A stretch of 6,990 bases of DNA from Bacteroidales bacterium. GTDB lineage: Bacteria; Bacteroidota; Bacteroidia; Bacteroidales; Muribaculaceae. Under the pieces are notes generated by a model. It was not told the origin of the DNA, did no database searches, and was given only the letters and a program-made list of their open reading frames with translations. A program made the position numbers and the translations under genes. The first letter of the stretch is position 1, and each line of letters starts with the position of its first letter. The stretch is from NCBI GenBank assembly GCA_900769345.1, contig CAAGGJ010000156.1, positions 1 to 6,990 on the forward strand, read 5' to 3'. This document shows, piece by piece, positions 1 through 5,016 of this stretch.

Positions 1-19
1 ATTGAGAAATATGTGTCAT
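1..19 (-). CDS. Start of an unidentified gene, cut by the left edge
   Basis: A minus-strand ATG at 19-17 opens the reading MTHISQ before the window ends. Six codons are too few to assign a family. The start is supported by context: the 22 bases upstream are A/T-rich without a Shine-Dalgarno sequence, as is usual in Bacteroidetes, and further upstream there is a structured leader and a TAAGTTTG promoter element in the right orientation. Transcription would be independent of the sigma-factor operon, which ends at a terminator more than 300 bases earlier. The gene could begin at a later ATG outside the window. Confidence 0.45.
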
Positions 20-222
20 TGTTGTAAGAATTAAATTGTTAATAACTGTGCGCCGAGGCGCGATTGATTTTACATTGCAGTTATTGCGTCTGATGTCAGT
101 GACACCCGGCACGATAGCCCGACAAGGGTTCGCCAGACTATACACGTTTTTTATAGGCACGACGAAAAAAAGGAAGATTGTTGCAGAGAACTTGACTTGC
201 CCTTGTGCGGAGCGTAGATGAA
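20..222 (-). promoter_or_regulatory. Long structured 5' leader of the left-edge gene
   Basis: About 200 untranslated bases separate the predicted transcription start (near 222) from the ATG at 19. Read on the minus strand, AATAACTG (85-78) and CAGTTATT (48-41) form a perfect 8-bp stem. It encloses a GC hairpin, GCGC-CTCG-GCGC (61-50), and ends 22 bases before the start codon. Further 5', 134-108 can fold into a smaller imperfect hairpin (GGC with GCC, and CCC with GGG around a UUGUC loop). An enclosed stem this close to the start codon suggests control of translation or attenuation, as in ribosomal-protein or amino-acid leaders. No known riboswitch consensus (TPP, cobalamin, SAM, glycine, FMN) was recognised, and there is no run of T that would make the GC hairpin a terminator. 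Confidence 0.4.
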
Positions 223-226
223 GATG

Positions 227-234
227 CAAACTTA
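227..234 (-). promoter_or_regulatory. Bacteroidetes -7 promoter element TAAGTTTG
   Basis: On the minus strand TAAGTTTGCA matches the -7 consensus TAnnTTTG of the Bacteroidetes primary sigma factor. Transcription would start near 222 and run towards the left-edge gene. No clear TTTG -33 box lies 19-21 bases upstream, so the call rests on the -7 element and its placement. Confidence 0.45.
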
Positions 235-558
235 GCGATGTGAAATTCATAATCGTGCTACGGCTTGCACGTTTCAATCATTTCGCATCAAAAATGACAA
301 CAGAGTTCTCGCAGTTATGGACCCGAAGCGGAAGCAAGCGACAACACCTTAAAAATCGAGTGAAGTGTTACGAAGACGTGAGAGCATACATCTTTCCGTG
401 CCTACAACGTGCGAAGTCGAGTGCAGTAGCACAAGCAAGCGATAATCGATAAACGTTTATCGTTAAACGCTCCGTACTATGCCTACGCTTACCACGCAAG
501 CCTTGGAAAGACGATTCAGTTGAGCGGTAGCCCACGATTTAGGCTCACTCCACCGCAC
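235..558. other. Gene-free stretch between the operon terminator and the next promoter
   Basis: I see no credible gene on either strand. The only plus-strand reading (a GTG start at 240 running to 452) has no recognisable domain and unconvincing composition. The stretch has several small hairpins: CGTGC/GCACG at 254-271, GTGC-AGTA-GCAC at 421-432, and AGCC/GGCT at 529-545 nested in GCGGT/ACCGC at 524-556. Its most striking feature is the palindrome at 439-470, listed separately. Confidence 0.5.
439..470. repeat. 32-base imperfect palindrome with a perfect 16-bp core
   Basis: The core CGATAAACGTTTATCG (447-462) is perfectly self-complementary. The flanks 439-446 and 463-470 add five more pairs, including the outermost GCG/CGC, so 13 of 16 positions pair over 32 bases. 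It lies in gene-free DNA about 205 bases upstream of the TAAGTTTG element and about 90 bases beyond the operon terminator. It is not followed by a T-run, so it is not a terminator. A binding site for a dimeric DNA-binding protein is the simplest reading, and no known operator was recognised. Confidence 0.6.
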
Positions 559-586
559 AAAAAAGCCCCGGAGGTATCTCCGAGGC
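559..586 (-). terminator. Intrinsic terminator of the sigma/anti-sigma/barrel operon
   Basis: On the minus strand GCC-T-CGGAG-ATAC-CTCCG-G-GGC forms an 8-bp stem with one internal T/G position and a 4-base loop, followed at once by TTTTTT (564-559). It begins about 135 bases after the stop codon of the barrel gene and is in the right orientation to end that operon. The plus strand has no matching T-run, so it acts in one direction. Confidence 0.88.
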
Positions 587-588
587 GA

Positions 589-687
589 TATGCGTTATGG
601 GATTGATAGTCCGTCAGGATTGAGACCCAGGCTCAACGGCTCTGCCGCCAAAGCCCGACGGCGGAGCCGGAACGCCAAAAGGATTCC
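589..687 (-). repeat. 3' element, copy A, downstream of the STN barrel gene
   Basis: This stretch shares two blocks with copy B at 4832-4965, in the same order and orientation. An 18-base block (589-606, plus strand TATGCGTTATGGGATTGA) matches 16 of 18 bases. A 36-base block (652-687) matches 28 of 36. The blocks are 45 bases apart here and 80 apart in copy B. The element starts 34 bases after the barrel stop codon and leads directly into the terminator. It can also fold into a strong hairpin (CGGCTC 637-642 with GAGCCG 664-669, and CGCC 646-649 with GGCG 660-663). It may be a conserved 3' UTR structure, a dispersed repeat, or a decayed small gene. Confidence 0.55.
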
Positions 688-708
688 GAATAATTTGGTT
701 GTTTTCAT
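595..708 (-). CDS. Possible 37-residue small protein in the 3' element
   Basis: An ATG at 708-706, 13 bases after the barrel stop codon, opens 37 codons ending in TAA at 597-595. The product begins MKTTKLFGILLAF, which has a positive start and a short hydrophobic run. Then comes LRRRALAAE and a Leu/Pro-rich tail. The middle block G-x-L-L-x-x-R-x-R-R-R-A is also readable in copy B (4971-4900). The hydrophobic run is short for a signal peptide, and the codons overlap a strong GC hairpin, so the reading could be accidental. No family was recognised. Confidence 0.22.
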   Translation of the reverse strand: MKTTKLFGILLAFRLRRRALAAEPLSLGLNPDGLSIP

Positions 709-721
709 ATTTAAGATATTA

Positions 722-3265
722 TTATTTCAGGATTGCGGAACGAGCGTCGTCTTGAGTACCGATTTCGTTTCCTCGCTTAATCTTGCGCCCATAACCTATT
801 GTATATGTAACAGATACAGTGACACTCGGATGCGATGAGGGCGTATAATAAGTCCGATATTCGGAATAAAGAGGGGTTACTTGTTCCCATGTTGATGACT
901 TCCAGCCGCGGTTGAAAAAATTTCGGGCATTGAGCCCAAATACCCACTTGCCATTGCCCCAACCAAGTTGTATCCCATAATTGTTGCAACCACGAATGAT
1001 TATATTTGAGTTCTCAGTCAGTTTGCATTCCGGAGAACTATAATATCCTAACAGACTGAAATTGTGCCAATAATATGATGTCTGAAGCTGAACACGAGCA
1101 TTATTGTAGCATCGTTCATATATGCCGGTTGTGCGGTACAGGCTATGTGTAACGTTGGCATACAGTTGCAAACTTCCGTCGAAAAGGTTGCAATTAATCT
1201 GCATTCCTGCATACCCGCGCTCATAGTTGCCATTGTTTATGAACTTCCTTATTATCCCATTCCCATTGTCGTATGGCTCATAGATAGTCGCAACACGCCC
1301 GGCGTCCATATCGTATCCTGCAAACACAGCCATGCGCCAGATATTTTTGTTAAACCAGTTGTATGCAAGGTTTGTCCGATACTTATGCCATGACTTCAAT
1401 TCGGGATTGGCGGTATAGTACATCACTTCGTTTACGCGAATAATATCATTGACCTTCATGCCGATATTAGGTGTGGAATTTTGTAAATATGCATAGCCGC
1501 CAATGCGGCTGTGTTTATTTATCGTATATCCGAAATAAATGGTGAAAGAAGGACAGATGTCGTGGCGACTATTGCCGTTCAATTTGTCATATTCATAAAC
1601 TAAGCCAGCCTGTGACTTAACATACAAGTTGTTAGTCTGAAAACTGTAACCGCAATTTCCTGAAACGAAACCGATTTTATAGGAGTCGTCATAGTTGTAA
1701 CTGCCGGTGTATTTTAAAATATTTATAAACTGGCCCACATTGAATCCTGCATTGAGGTGATGTTTGCTCCCGAAACTTTTTTGCGCTGAAGCATTTACAT
1801 TCCAATTGTACGCATCTTCCCTGGTTACATAATGTATAGGGATAGATAAATTTGTGGAATAATCGGAGTTGTTTACACGATGCGTATAGACAAATTGGGG
1901 TGAAACTTCAAGCGAGAATCCTTTGGATAGAGCACTCCAGAATGAACCGTTGTAGCCGGCGGAGTTTGAATGATTTGGATTGTTGCGTGTGTAACTGTAA
2001 TCGTTTTCTGAGGAAAGTTCAGTGTTAAGCCGTCCTGCCGTAATACGCACAGGCGTGGAATTATGTGTGAACGACAGGATGTTTCTCGTCTCAAACTTGT
2101 CGTTGCCATACATAGCCCGGAACGATACCGGATATTTGCTGGATTCTTCATGAGAATTAAGCATCATTTCGGTTCGAGAAATATGTTTGATATTTTCGCC
2201 TTCGCCTAATGTGTATTGCGCCTCTGTATCGTAACCTTTGTGATGGTAGTTGGTGTTCGTTGCACCGATATATAAATCGTAGGTACATTGCCGATAAGAG
2301 AATCTATTGAATATAGTGTTATCATTAGTGAATCCATTCAGACACGTTTCGTCAATCAGAGCCTTTGAATAACCACCATATTCAAACTCTTGCACTATTA
2401 TGTTCAATACTTTGGCTGCTCCGCGGAAACGTGGGTCGGTAGGATTCTCAATAAACTCGATTTTACGCACATCTGAGATATTAATTCCCTTCAGGTCCAT
2501 TTCTTCCGTAGCATGAAAATTAATAAATACAGGTACGGTATTCCCTGCCACATCTTTTACCGTGTTCGACTCAATCGAAAGAACAATTTGCGGAATACTC
2601 ATACGCCTCAACAGGTCAATCGCTGTTCTTGATGCATTCTTTTGCCTGCTGGTTGGTATATATACACTTTTATCTGTCTCATATATCGTATAGTCGGGTT
2701 GTTTGGTAACGGTATTGAGAACAATGGGAAGTGCGGGCATTGTGATAGTGCCTACGTTGAAGTCTGTTAGACGCCGGTAGGTGGTTTTGTAGCCTACGCA
2801 GGTGAGTTTGGCAATTACGCCTCTGCTGTCACAAGGAATGGAGAAGCGTCCGGTGCCGTCGGCTATTCCGTATGTGATAACCGTTGAGTCCTTGGGCGCA
2901 AGCAGCATTACGGTTGCGGCGGCTACAGGCTCGTTGTCGTCGCCCACGACGCGACCGCGATAGATGAATTTGCCATGTTGAAGGGCTTCGACGTAGTACC
3001 TGCCACCGGAACAGATAATCGACACGGGATTCAGCCCGATTAGTTGCCGTAGCATTTCATAGGCATCGTCAGTATGAATGTTTGCCGTAACAGGGTATTT
3101 ATCGAGTTCGTTGTAGATGAAGTTGATGTGAATATCGGGATGCTGCTCGGCAATCTGAGTGAGTGCATCGGCAAGAGGAGTGTGGTTGAAGCGGTAGCTG
3201 AACTTCTGCGCAAAGGCAACGGCGAAGCAAAGCATCACCGCAACGAGAATAATAAGGCGTTTCAT
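722..3265 (-). CDS. Outer-membrane beta-barrel signalling receptor with STN domain
   Basis: This 847-residue protein has the layout of a Bacteroidetes cell-surface signal transducer. Residues 1-19 are a signal peptide with cleavage after AFA. Residues 20-93 resemble the periplasmic STN domain (HTPLADALTQIAE, then a pattern ending in GGRYYVEA). Residues 98-182 form a CarboxypepD_reg-like domain (RGRVV...DGTGRFSI...VGYK). Residues 185-293 are plug-like, with VPVFINF and NPTDPRFRGAAKVLNIIVQ. The rest is aromatic-rich beta-barrel of the OMP_b-brl type, ending YGRKIKRGNE...SAILK, a tail I recall from this family. The start at 3265 is chosen because it precedes the signal peptide and its ATG overlaps the anti-sigma TGA by 4 bases; the frame is open for 32 more codons but those lie inside the anti-sigma gene. 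It probably senses a ligand outside the cell and signals to the anti-sigma factor; whether it imports anything is unknown. The coding DNA changes composition near 2700. Confidence 0.88.
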   Translation of the reverse strand: MKRLIILVAVMLCFAVAFAQKFSYRFNHTPLADALTQIAEQHPDIHINFIYNELDKYPVTANIHTDDAYEMLRQLIGLNPVSIICSGGRYYVEALQHGKFIYRGRVVGDDNEPVAAATVMLLAPKDSTVITYGIADGTGRFSIPCDSRGVIAKLTCVGYKTTYRRLTDFNVGTITMPALPIVLNTVTKQPDYTIYETDKSVYIPTSRQKNASRTAIDLLRRMSIPQIVLSIESNTVKDVAGNTVPVFINFHATEEMDLKGINISDVRKIEFIENPTDPRFRGAAKVLNIIVQEFEYGGYSKALIDETCLNGFTNDNTIFNRFSYRQCTYDLYIGATNTNYHHKGYDTEAQYTLGEGENIKHISRTEMMLNSHEESSKYPVSFRAMYGNDKFETRNILSFTHNSTPVRITAGRLNTELSSENDYSYTRNNPNHSNSAGYNGSFWSALSKGFSLEVSPQFVYTHRVNNSDYSTNLSIPIHYVTREDAYNWNVNASAQKSFGSKHHLNAGFNVGQFINILKYTGSYNYDDSYKIGFVSGNCGYSFQTNNLYVKSQAGLVYEYDKLNGNSRHDICPSFTIYFGYTINKHSRIGGYAYLQNSTPNIGMKVNDIIRVNEVMYYTANPELKSWHKYRTNLAYNWFNKNIWRMAVFAGYDMDAGRVATIYEPYDNGNGIIRKFINNGNYERGYAGMQINCNLFDGSLQLYANVTHSLYRTTGIYERCYNNARVQLQTSYYWHNFSLLGYYSSPECKLTENSNIIIRGCNNYGIQLGWGNGKWVFGLNARNFFNRGWKSSTWEQVTPLYSEYRTYYTPSSHPSVTVSVTYTIGYGRKIKRGNEIGTQDDARSAILK

Positions 3266-3921
3266 TTTACTGTCAATACGTTGTCGGTGAGTGTGATGTT
3301 GATTTGCTCGAAGTTGTTGACTTGTTCCACAACCTCGTTGAGAGGCAGTGCCTGATTCCATTCAAAATAGAGTTGCAGTGACTTGGAGGCATCTTGATTG
3401 AACTTGACAGATACGCCGTAGTATTTGGCTATGTCGGCAAGAATGGTTTCAAGTGTTTCGCCTTTGAACAGAATGGTCTGGGGCAGAGGAACTTTTTCCA
3501 CCGGAATAGTGTCCGTCGGAGCAATGTCGGTATTGGCTACAACAGTCTGTTCCTGCTGCTCGGTTTGCTGAGTCTGTGCTAATTCCTGCCGGGCGCCGAT
3601 ATAATGCGTCACACCGATAGTTGCGGCGACTACAGCGAGTGTGCCGGCAAGTGCGAGCACCACGGCAGCCGCATTACGCGATGCCAAAAATGGGAGCAAT
3701 CGGAGAATAAACGGTTTATGCTCCCGTTGTTTTGCCTCAAAGCGCTGCCATTCCTCATCGAGATTTATCTCGGGAACAGGTGCGGAAACGTCAGCCGTTT
3801 TGCGGAGCATATCATACGCTTTGCGTACCTCAGGGTCGGCAAGCATTTGCTCGATCTCGGTATTGGTAAAACTTTCGGGGCGCTCCAAAGCATCGAGGAG
3901 CTGATTGATTTTGTCTTTCAT
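3262..3921 (-). CDS. Compact one-pass anti-sigma factor with DUF4974 domain
   Basis: This 219-residue protein should hold the upstream sigma factor at the inner membrane. Residues 1-80 form a charged cytoplasmic part with a helical region (IEQMLADPEVRKAYDMLRK) and a tryptophan in EEWQRFEAK. Residues about 84-106 are one membrane span (AAAVVLALAGTLAVVAATIG). Residues 107-147 are a Gln/Glu/Thr-rich periplasmic linker. Residues 150-219 match the DUF4974 domain found at the C-terminus of Bacteroidetes FecR-like proteins (FKGETLETILADIAKYYGV...LTDNVLTVK). Typical FecR-type proteins here are longer, with a FecR domain between span and DUF4974; I see none. Its start overlaps the sigma stop as ATGA (3921-3918), and its own stop overlaps the barrel start as ATGA (3265-3262), implying coupled translation. 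The pairing with an STN barrel strongly supports the role. Confidence 0.87.
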   Translation of the reverse strand: MKDKINQLLDALERPESFTNTEIEQMLADPEVRKAYDMLRKTADVSAPVPEINLDEEWQRFEAKQREHKPFILRLLPFLASRNAAAVVLALAGTLAVVAATIGVTHYIGARQELAQTQQTEQQEQTVVANTDIAPTDTIPVEKVPLPQTILFKGETLETILADIAKYYGVSVKFNQDASKSLQLYFEWNQALPLNEVVEQVNNFEQINITLTDNVLTVK

Positions 3922-4400
3922 TTGCGGTTGAATTTTTGACGTAAGACATCCATTGCATGACGCAAATGCTTATAGACAGCCACCTCACTGATGCCCAACT
4001 GCGCGGCGATTTCGCTGTAAGGCATACGGTCGGTGAAACGCATCCTCACCACCCGGCGGTCTTGCTCGGTCAGCGATTGGTCTATCAGCTCATTCAGTCG
4101 TGCCACATCCTCCGGGTCGGGCCACTCGTCATCCTCTATCTCGTCAAGGTCGAGCGCGTAGAGGTTGATGAACCGCTCGCGTTGCGAAAGGTTGCGGAGA
4201 TGCTTCAGACAGGCGAGGCGGACGCCGGTAAGAAGATAAGCGGGAGTGACGGTAGCGAGATTTTCCGACAACACCGACTCGAAGACATCGTGCACAATGT
4301 CTCTCGCCGTCTCCGGGTCATGCAGCAGGCGTATAGCCAGTGTCAGCATGGCTCGGTAGTTGCTTTGGAAAAGCTGTTCTATGTCGCTCTTTGTCGTCAT
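3918..4400 (-). CDS. ECF-type RNA polymerase sigma factor
   Basis: This 160-residue protein directs RNA polymerase to a specific promoter set. Region 2 lies at about residues 5-70 and includes DIVHDVFESVL at 34-44, the core-polymerase-binding helix. A short acidic linker follows (DLDEIEDDEWPDPED). Region 4 lies at about 100-155, with LTEQDRRVVRMRF and the helix-turn-helix YSEIAAQLGISEVAVYKHLR (128-147) that reads the -35 element. There is no region 1 or 3, as expected for the ECF class. The frame is open for 48 more codons upstream, but those translate an A/T-rich leader with no sigma similarity; the ATG at 4400 gives a standard N-terminus (MTTKSDIEQLFQSNY). It is the first gene of the operon and is probably held inactive by the product of the next. 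Which genes it controls is unknown beyond likely autoregulation. Confidence 0.93.
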   Translation of the reverse strand: MTTKSDIEQLFQSNYRAMLTLAIRLLHDPETARDIVHDVFESVLSENLATVTPAYLLTGVRLACLKHLRNLSQRERFINLYALDLDEIEDDEWPDPEDVARLNELIDQSLTEQDRRVVRMRFTDRMPYSEIAAQLGISEVAVYKHLRHAMDVLRQKFNRK

Positions 4401-4404
4401 ACAT

Positions 4405-4470
4405 ATATTAAAACCGCAACTTCTCAAAAACCTAACCCCTGCAGCAAAAAAATTCAAAAAAATTTTTTGT
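4405..4470 (-). promoter_or_regulatory. Candidate ECF-sigma-dependent promoter with A/T tracts
   Basis: On the minus strand A- and T-tracts (4470-4446: seven A or T in a row, three times) lead into AGGGGTTAGG (4440-4431). A GCGGTTTTAATATATG stretch follows, just before the sigma start at 4400. From memory, a T-rich tract followed by a GGGGT block about 30-40 bases before the start codon recurs upstream of ECF sigma genes in Bacteroides. I read it as the autoregulated promoter, with AGGGGTTAGG near -35 and GCGGTTTTA near -10. The A/T tracts could act as an UP element. The exact hexamers are inferred. Confidence 0.35.
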
Positions 4471-4492
4471 CGCAGGAATTTTCGCCTGAAAA

Positions 4493-4511
4493 TGGAACAT
4501 AAACCGTTCCA
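4493..4511. repeat. Inverted repeat TGGAAC-N7-GTTCCA upstream of the sigma gene
   Basis: TGGAAC (4493-4498) and GTTCCA (4506-4511) are perfect 6-bp inverted arms around seven bases. The site lies between the TAATTTTG promoter (about 30 bases upstream in transcription order) and the candidate ECF promoter, so it would be in the 5' UTR of the longer transcript. It could be an operator or an RNA hairpin. GGAAC resembles a -35 box of RpoE-type sigma factors, but no matching -10 was seen. Confidence 0.35.
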
Positions 4512-4541
4512 AGTCAAAGTTGAGCACTGATTTAATAAGTG

Positions 4542-4563
4542 CAAAATTAGTGAATTTAATTCA
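4542..4563 (-). promoter_or_regulatory. TAATTTTG promoter with adjoining 13-base palindrome
   Basis: TAATTTTGCA (4549-4540, minus strand) is a full match to the Bacteroidetes -7 consensus TAnnTTTG. Transcription would start near 4535, giving a leader of about 135 bases before the sigma gene. A TTTG box exists upstream at 4584-4581, but the 31-base spacing is too long for a -33 element, so the promoter may be weak or activator-dependent. Directly upstream of the -7 box, TGAATT-T-AATTCA (4551-4563) is a perfect palindrome in the spacer, a natural place for a repressor or activator to bind. Confidence 0.5.
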
Positions 4564-4780
4564 TAGTAACCCGATATTCACAAAACACCACTCATTGACA
4601 GCGAAAAGGAGTCGTGGAAAGGAAACTTTTCGCAGCCGATGTAGAGGGTATCGAAAGCATCGGTGCCGACGGAGCGAGTGGTTCAGGGTAAGAGTTGGTA
4701 AAAATCCCTCCCCAAAGGGCATAATGCACGGTAAATTCATTATATCTGCTAATAGTCGCCATCGCCGGAACGATATGCCA
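4564..4780. other. Gene-free stretch of unknown content
   Basis: No gene is supported here. One minus-strand frame is open from 4809 to 4561 (82 codons), and a second minus frame contains protein-like pieces interrupted by stops (for example GFGTNFWLDPRLAFY and DAFDTLYIGCEKFPFHDSF). No piece matches a family I recognise and no start context favours one frame. The composition is close to that of coding DNA, so this could be a decayed gene fragment or a dispersed intergenic repeat. It separates the terminator-like hairpin of the upstream barrel gene from the sigma promoter. Confidence 0.35.
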
Positions 4781-4825
4781 AATAGAAAGCGAGCCTCGGA
4801 TCCAACCAAAAGTTGGTGCCGAAGC
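4780..4825 (-). terminator. Terminator-like hairpin downstream of the upstream barrel gene
   Basis: On the minus strand GCTTCGG-CA-CCAAC-TTTTG-GTTGG-AT-CCGAGGC (4825-4793) forms a 7-bp stem (one T·G pair) and a 5-bp stem separated by a 2x2 internal loop. A broken U-rich stretch, TCGCTTTCTATTT, follows. The T-run is imperfect, so it may terminate only partly. It sits at the same place relative to the 3' element as the strong terminator does in copy A, which supports the role. Confidence 0.45.
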
Positions 4826-4831
4826 CCGCTG

Positions 4832-4965
4832 TATGAGTTATGCGATTGAAGCCGGACGGCGGAGATTATAAGCTCCGTGGCAGTTCTTTGGCTGAACGCC
4901 TAAGCGACCCTATGGGTCGATGACACGAAAGCGCGGCGGCGTTGCCGCAACTCCAAAAGAAATCC
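4832..4965 (-). repeat. 3' element, copy B, downstream of the upstream barrel gene
   Basis: It shares an 18-base block (4832-4849, 16 of 18 identical) and a 36-base block (4930-4965, 28 of 36 identical) with copy A, in the same order and on the same strand. It begins 51 bases after the stop codon of the preceding barrel gene. Between the blocks it has extra sequence that includes a perfect CGACCC-TAT-GGGTCG hairpin (4905-4919). GCGGC-GTT-GCCGC (4936-4948) forms a second small hairpin inside the 36-base block. Neither hairpin has a T-run. Confidence 0.5.
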
Positions 4966-4971
4966 CGACAT
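4900..4971 (-). CDS. Possible 23-residue small reading frame in copy B
   Basis: An ATG at 4971 opens 23 codons ending in TAG at 4902-4900. The start of the product, MSGFLLELRQRRRAF, aligns with the middle of the small frame in copy A over G-x-L-L-x-x-R-x-R-R-R-A, in the same codon phase. Two of the eight differences in the shared 36 bases are third-base changes in Arg codons that keep the residue; most of the others change the amino acid. The frame is short, lacks the N-terminal part of copy A, and may not be translated. Confidence 0.12.
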   Translation of the reverse strand: MSGFLLELRQRRRAFVSSTHRVA

Positions 4972-5016
4972 CACTGCCGAGGTTTCCAGATGTTGTTATA
5001 TGATTAAGCTGTTTTA

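Noticed and set aside
126..134. GGGTTCGCC as a tRNA T-arm
   Set aside because: No acceptor stem, anticodon arm or cloverleaf could be built around it on either strand.
240..452. 70-codon plus-strand reading frame with a GTG start
   Set aside because: No recognised domain, unconvincing composition, and it runs through the palindrome core and the promoter region of the minus-strand gene.
3266..3361. 32-codon N-terminal extension of the STN barrel (start at 3361)
   Set aside because: It lies inside the anti-sigma coding sequence, puts a charged segment before an evident signal peptide, and loses the ATGA overlap start at 3265.
3957..4502. 181-codon plus-strand reading frame
   Set aside because: It is the antisense shadow of the well-supported sigma factor gene.
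4401..4544. 48-codon N-terminal extension of the sigma factor (start at 4544)
   Set aside because: The extension translates A/T-rich promoter and leader DNA, has no sigma similarity, and the ATG at 4400 gives a normal ECF N-terminus.
4561..4809. 82-codon minus-strand reading frame in the intergenic region
   Set aside because: No recognisable domain, no start context, overlap with the terminator-like hairpin, and other frames of the same strand look equally protein-like.
4905..4919. CGACCC-TAT-GGGTCG hairpin as a terminator
   Set aside because: No T-run follows on either strand, so it is only a structural part of copy B.
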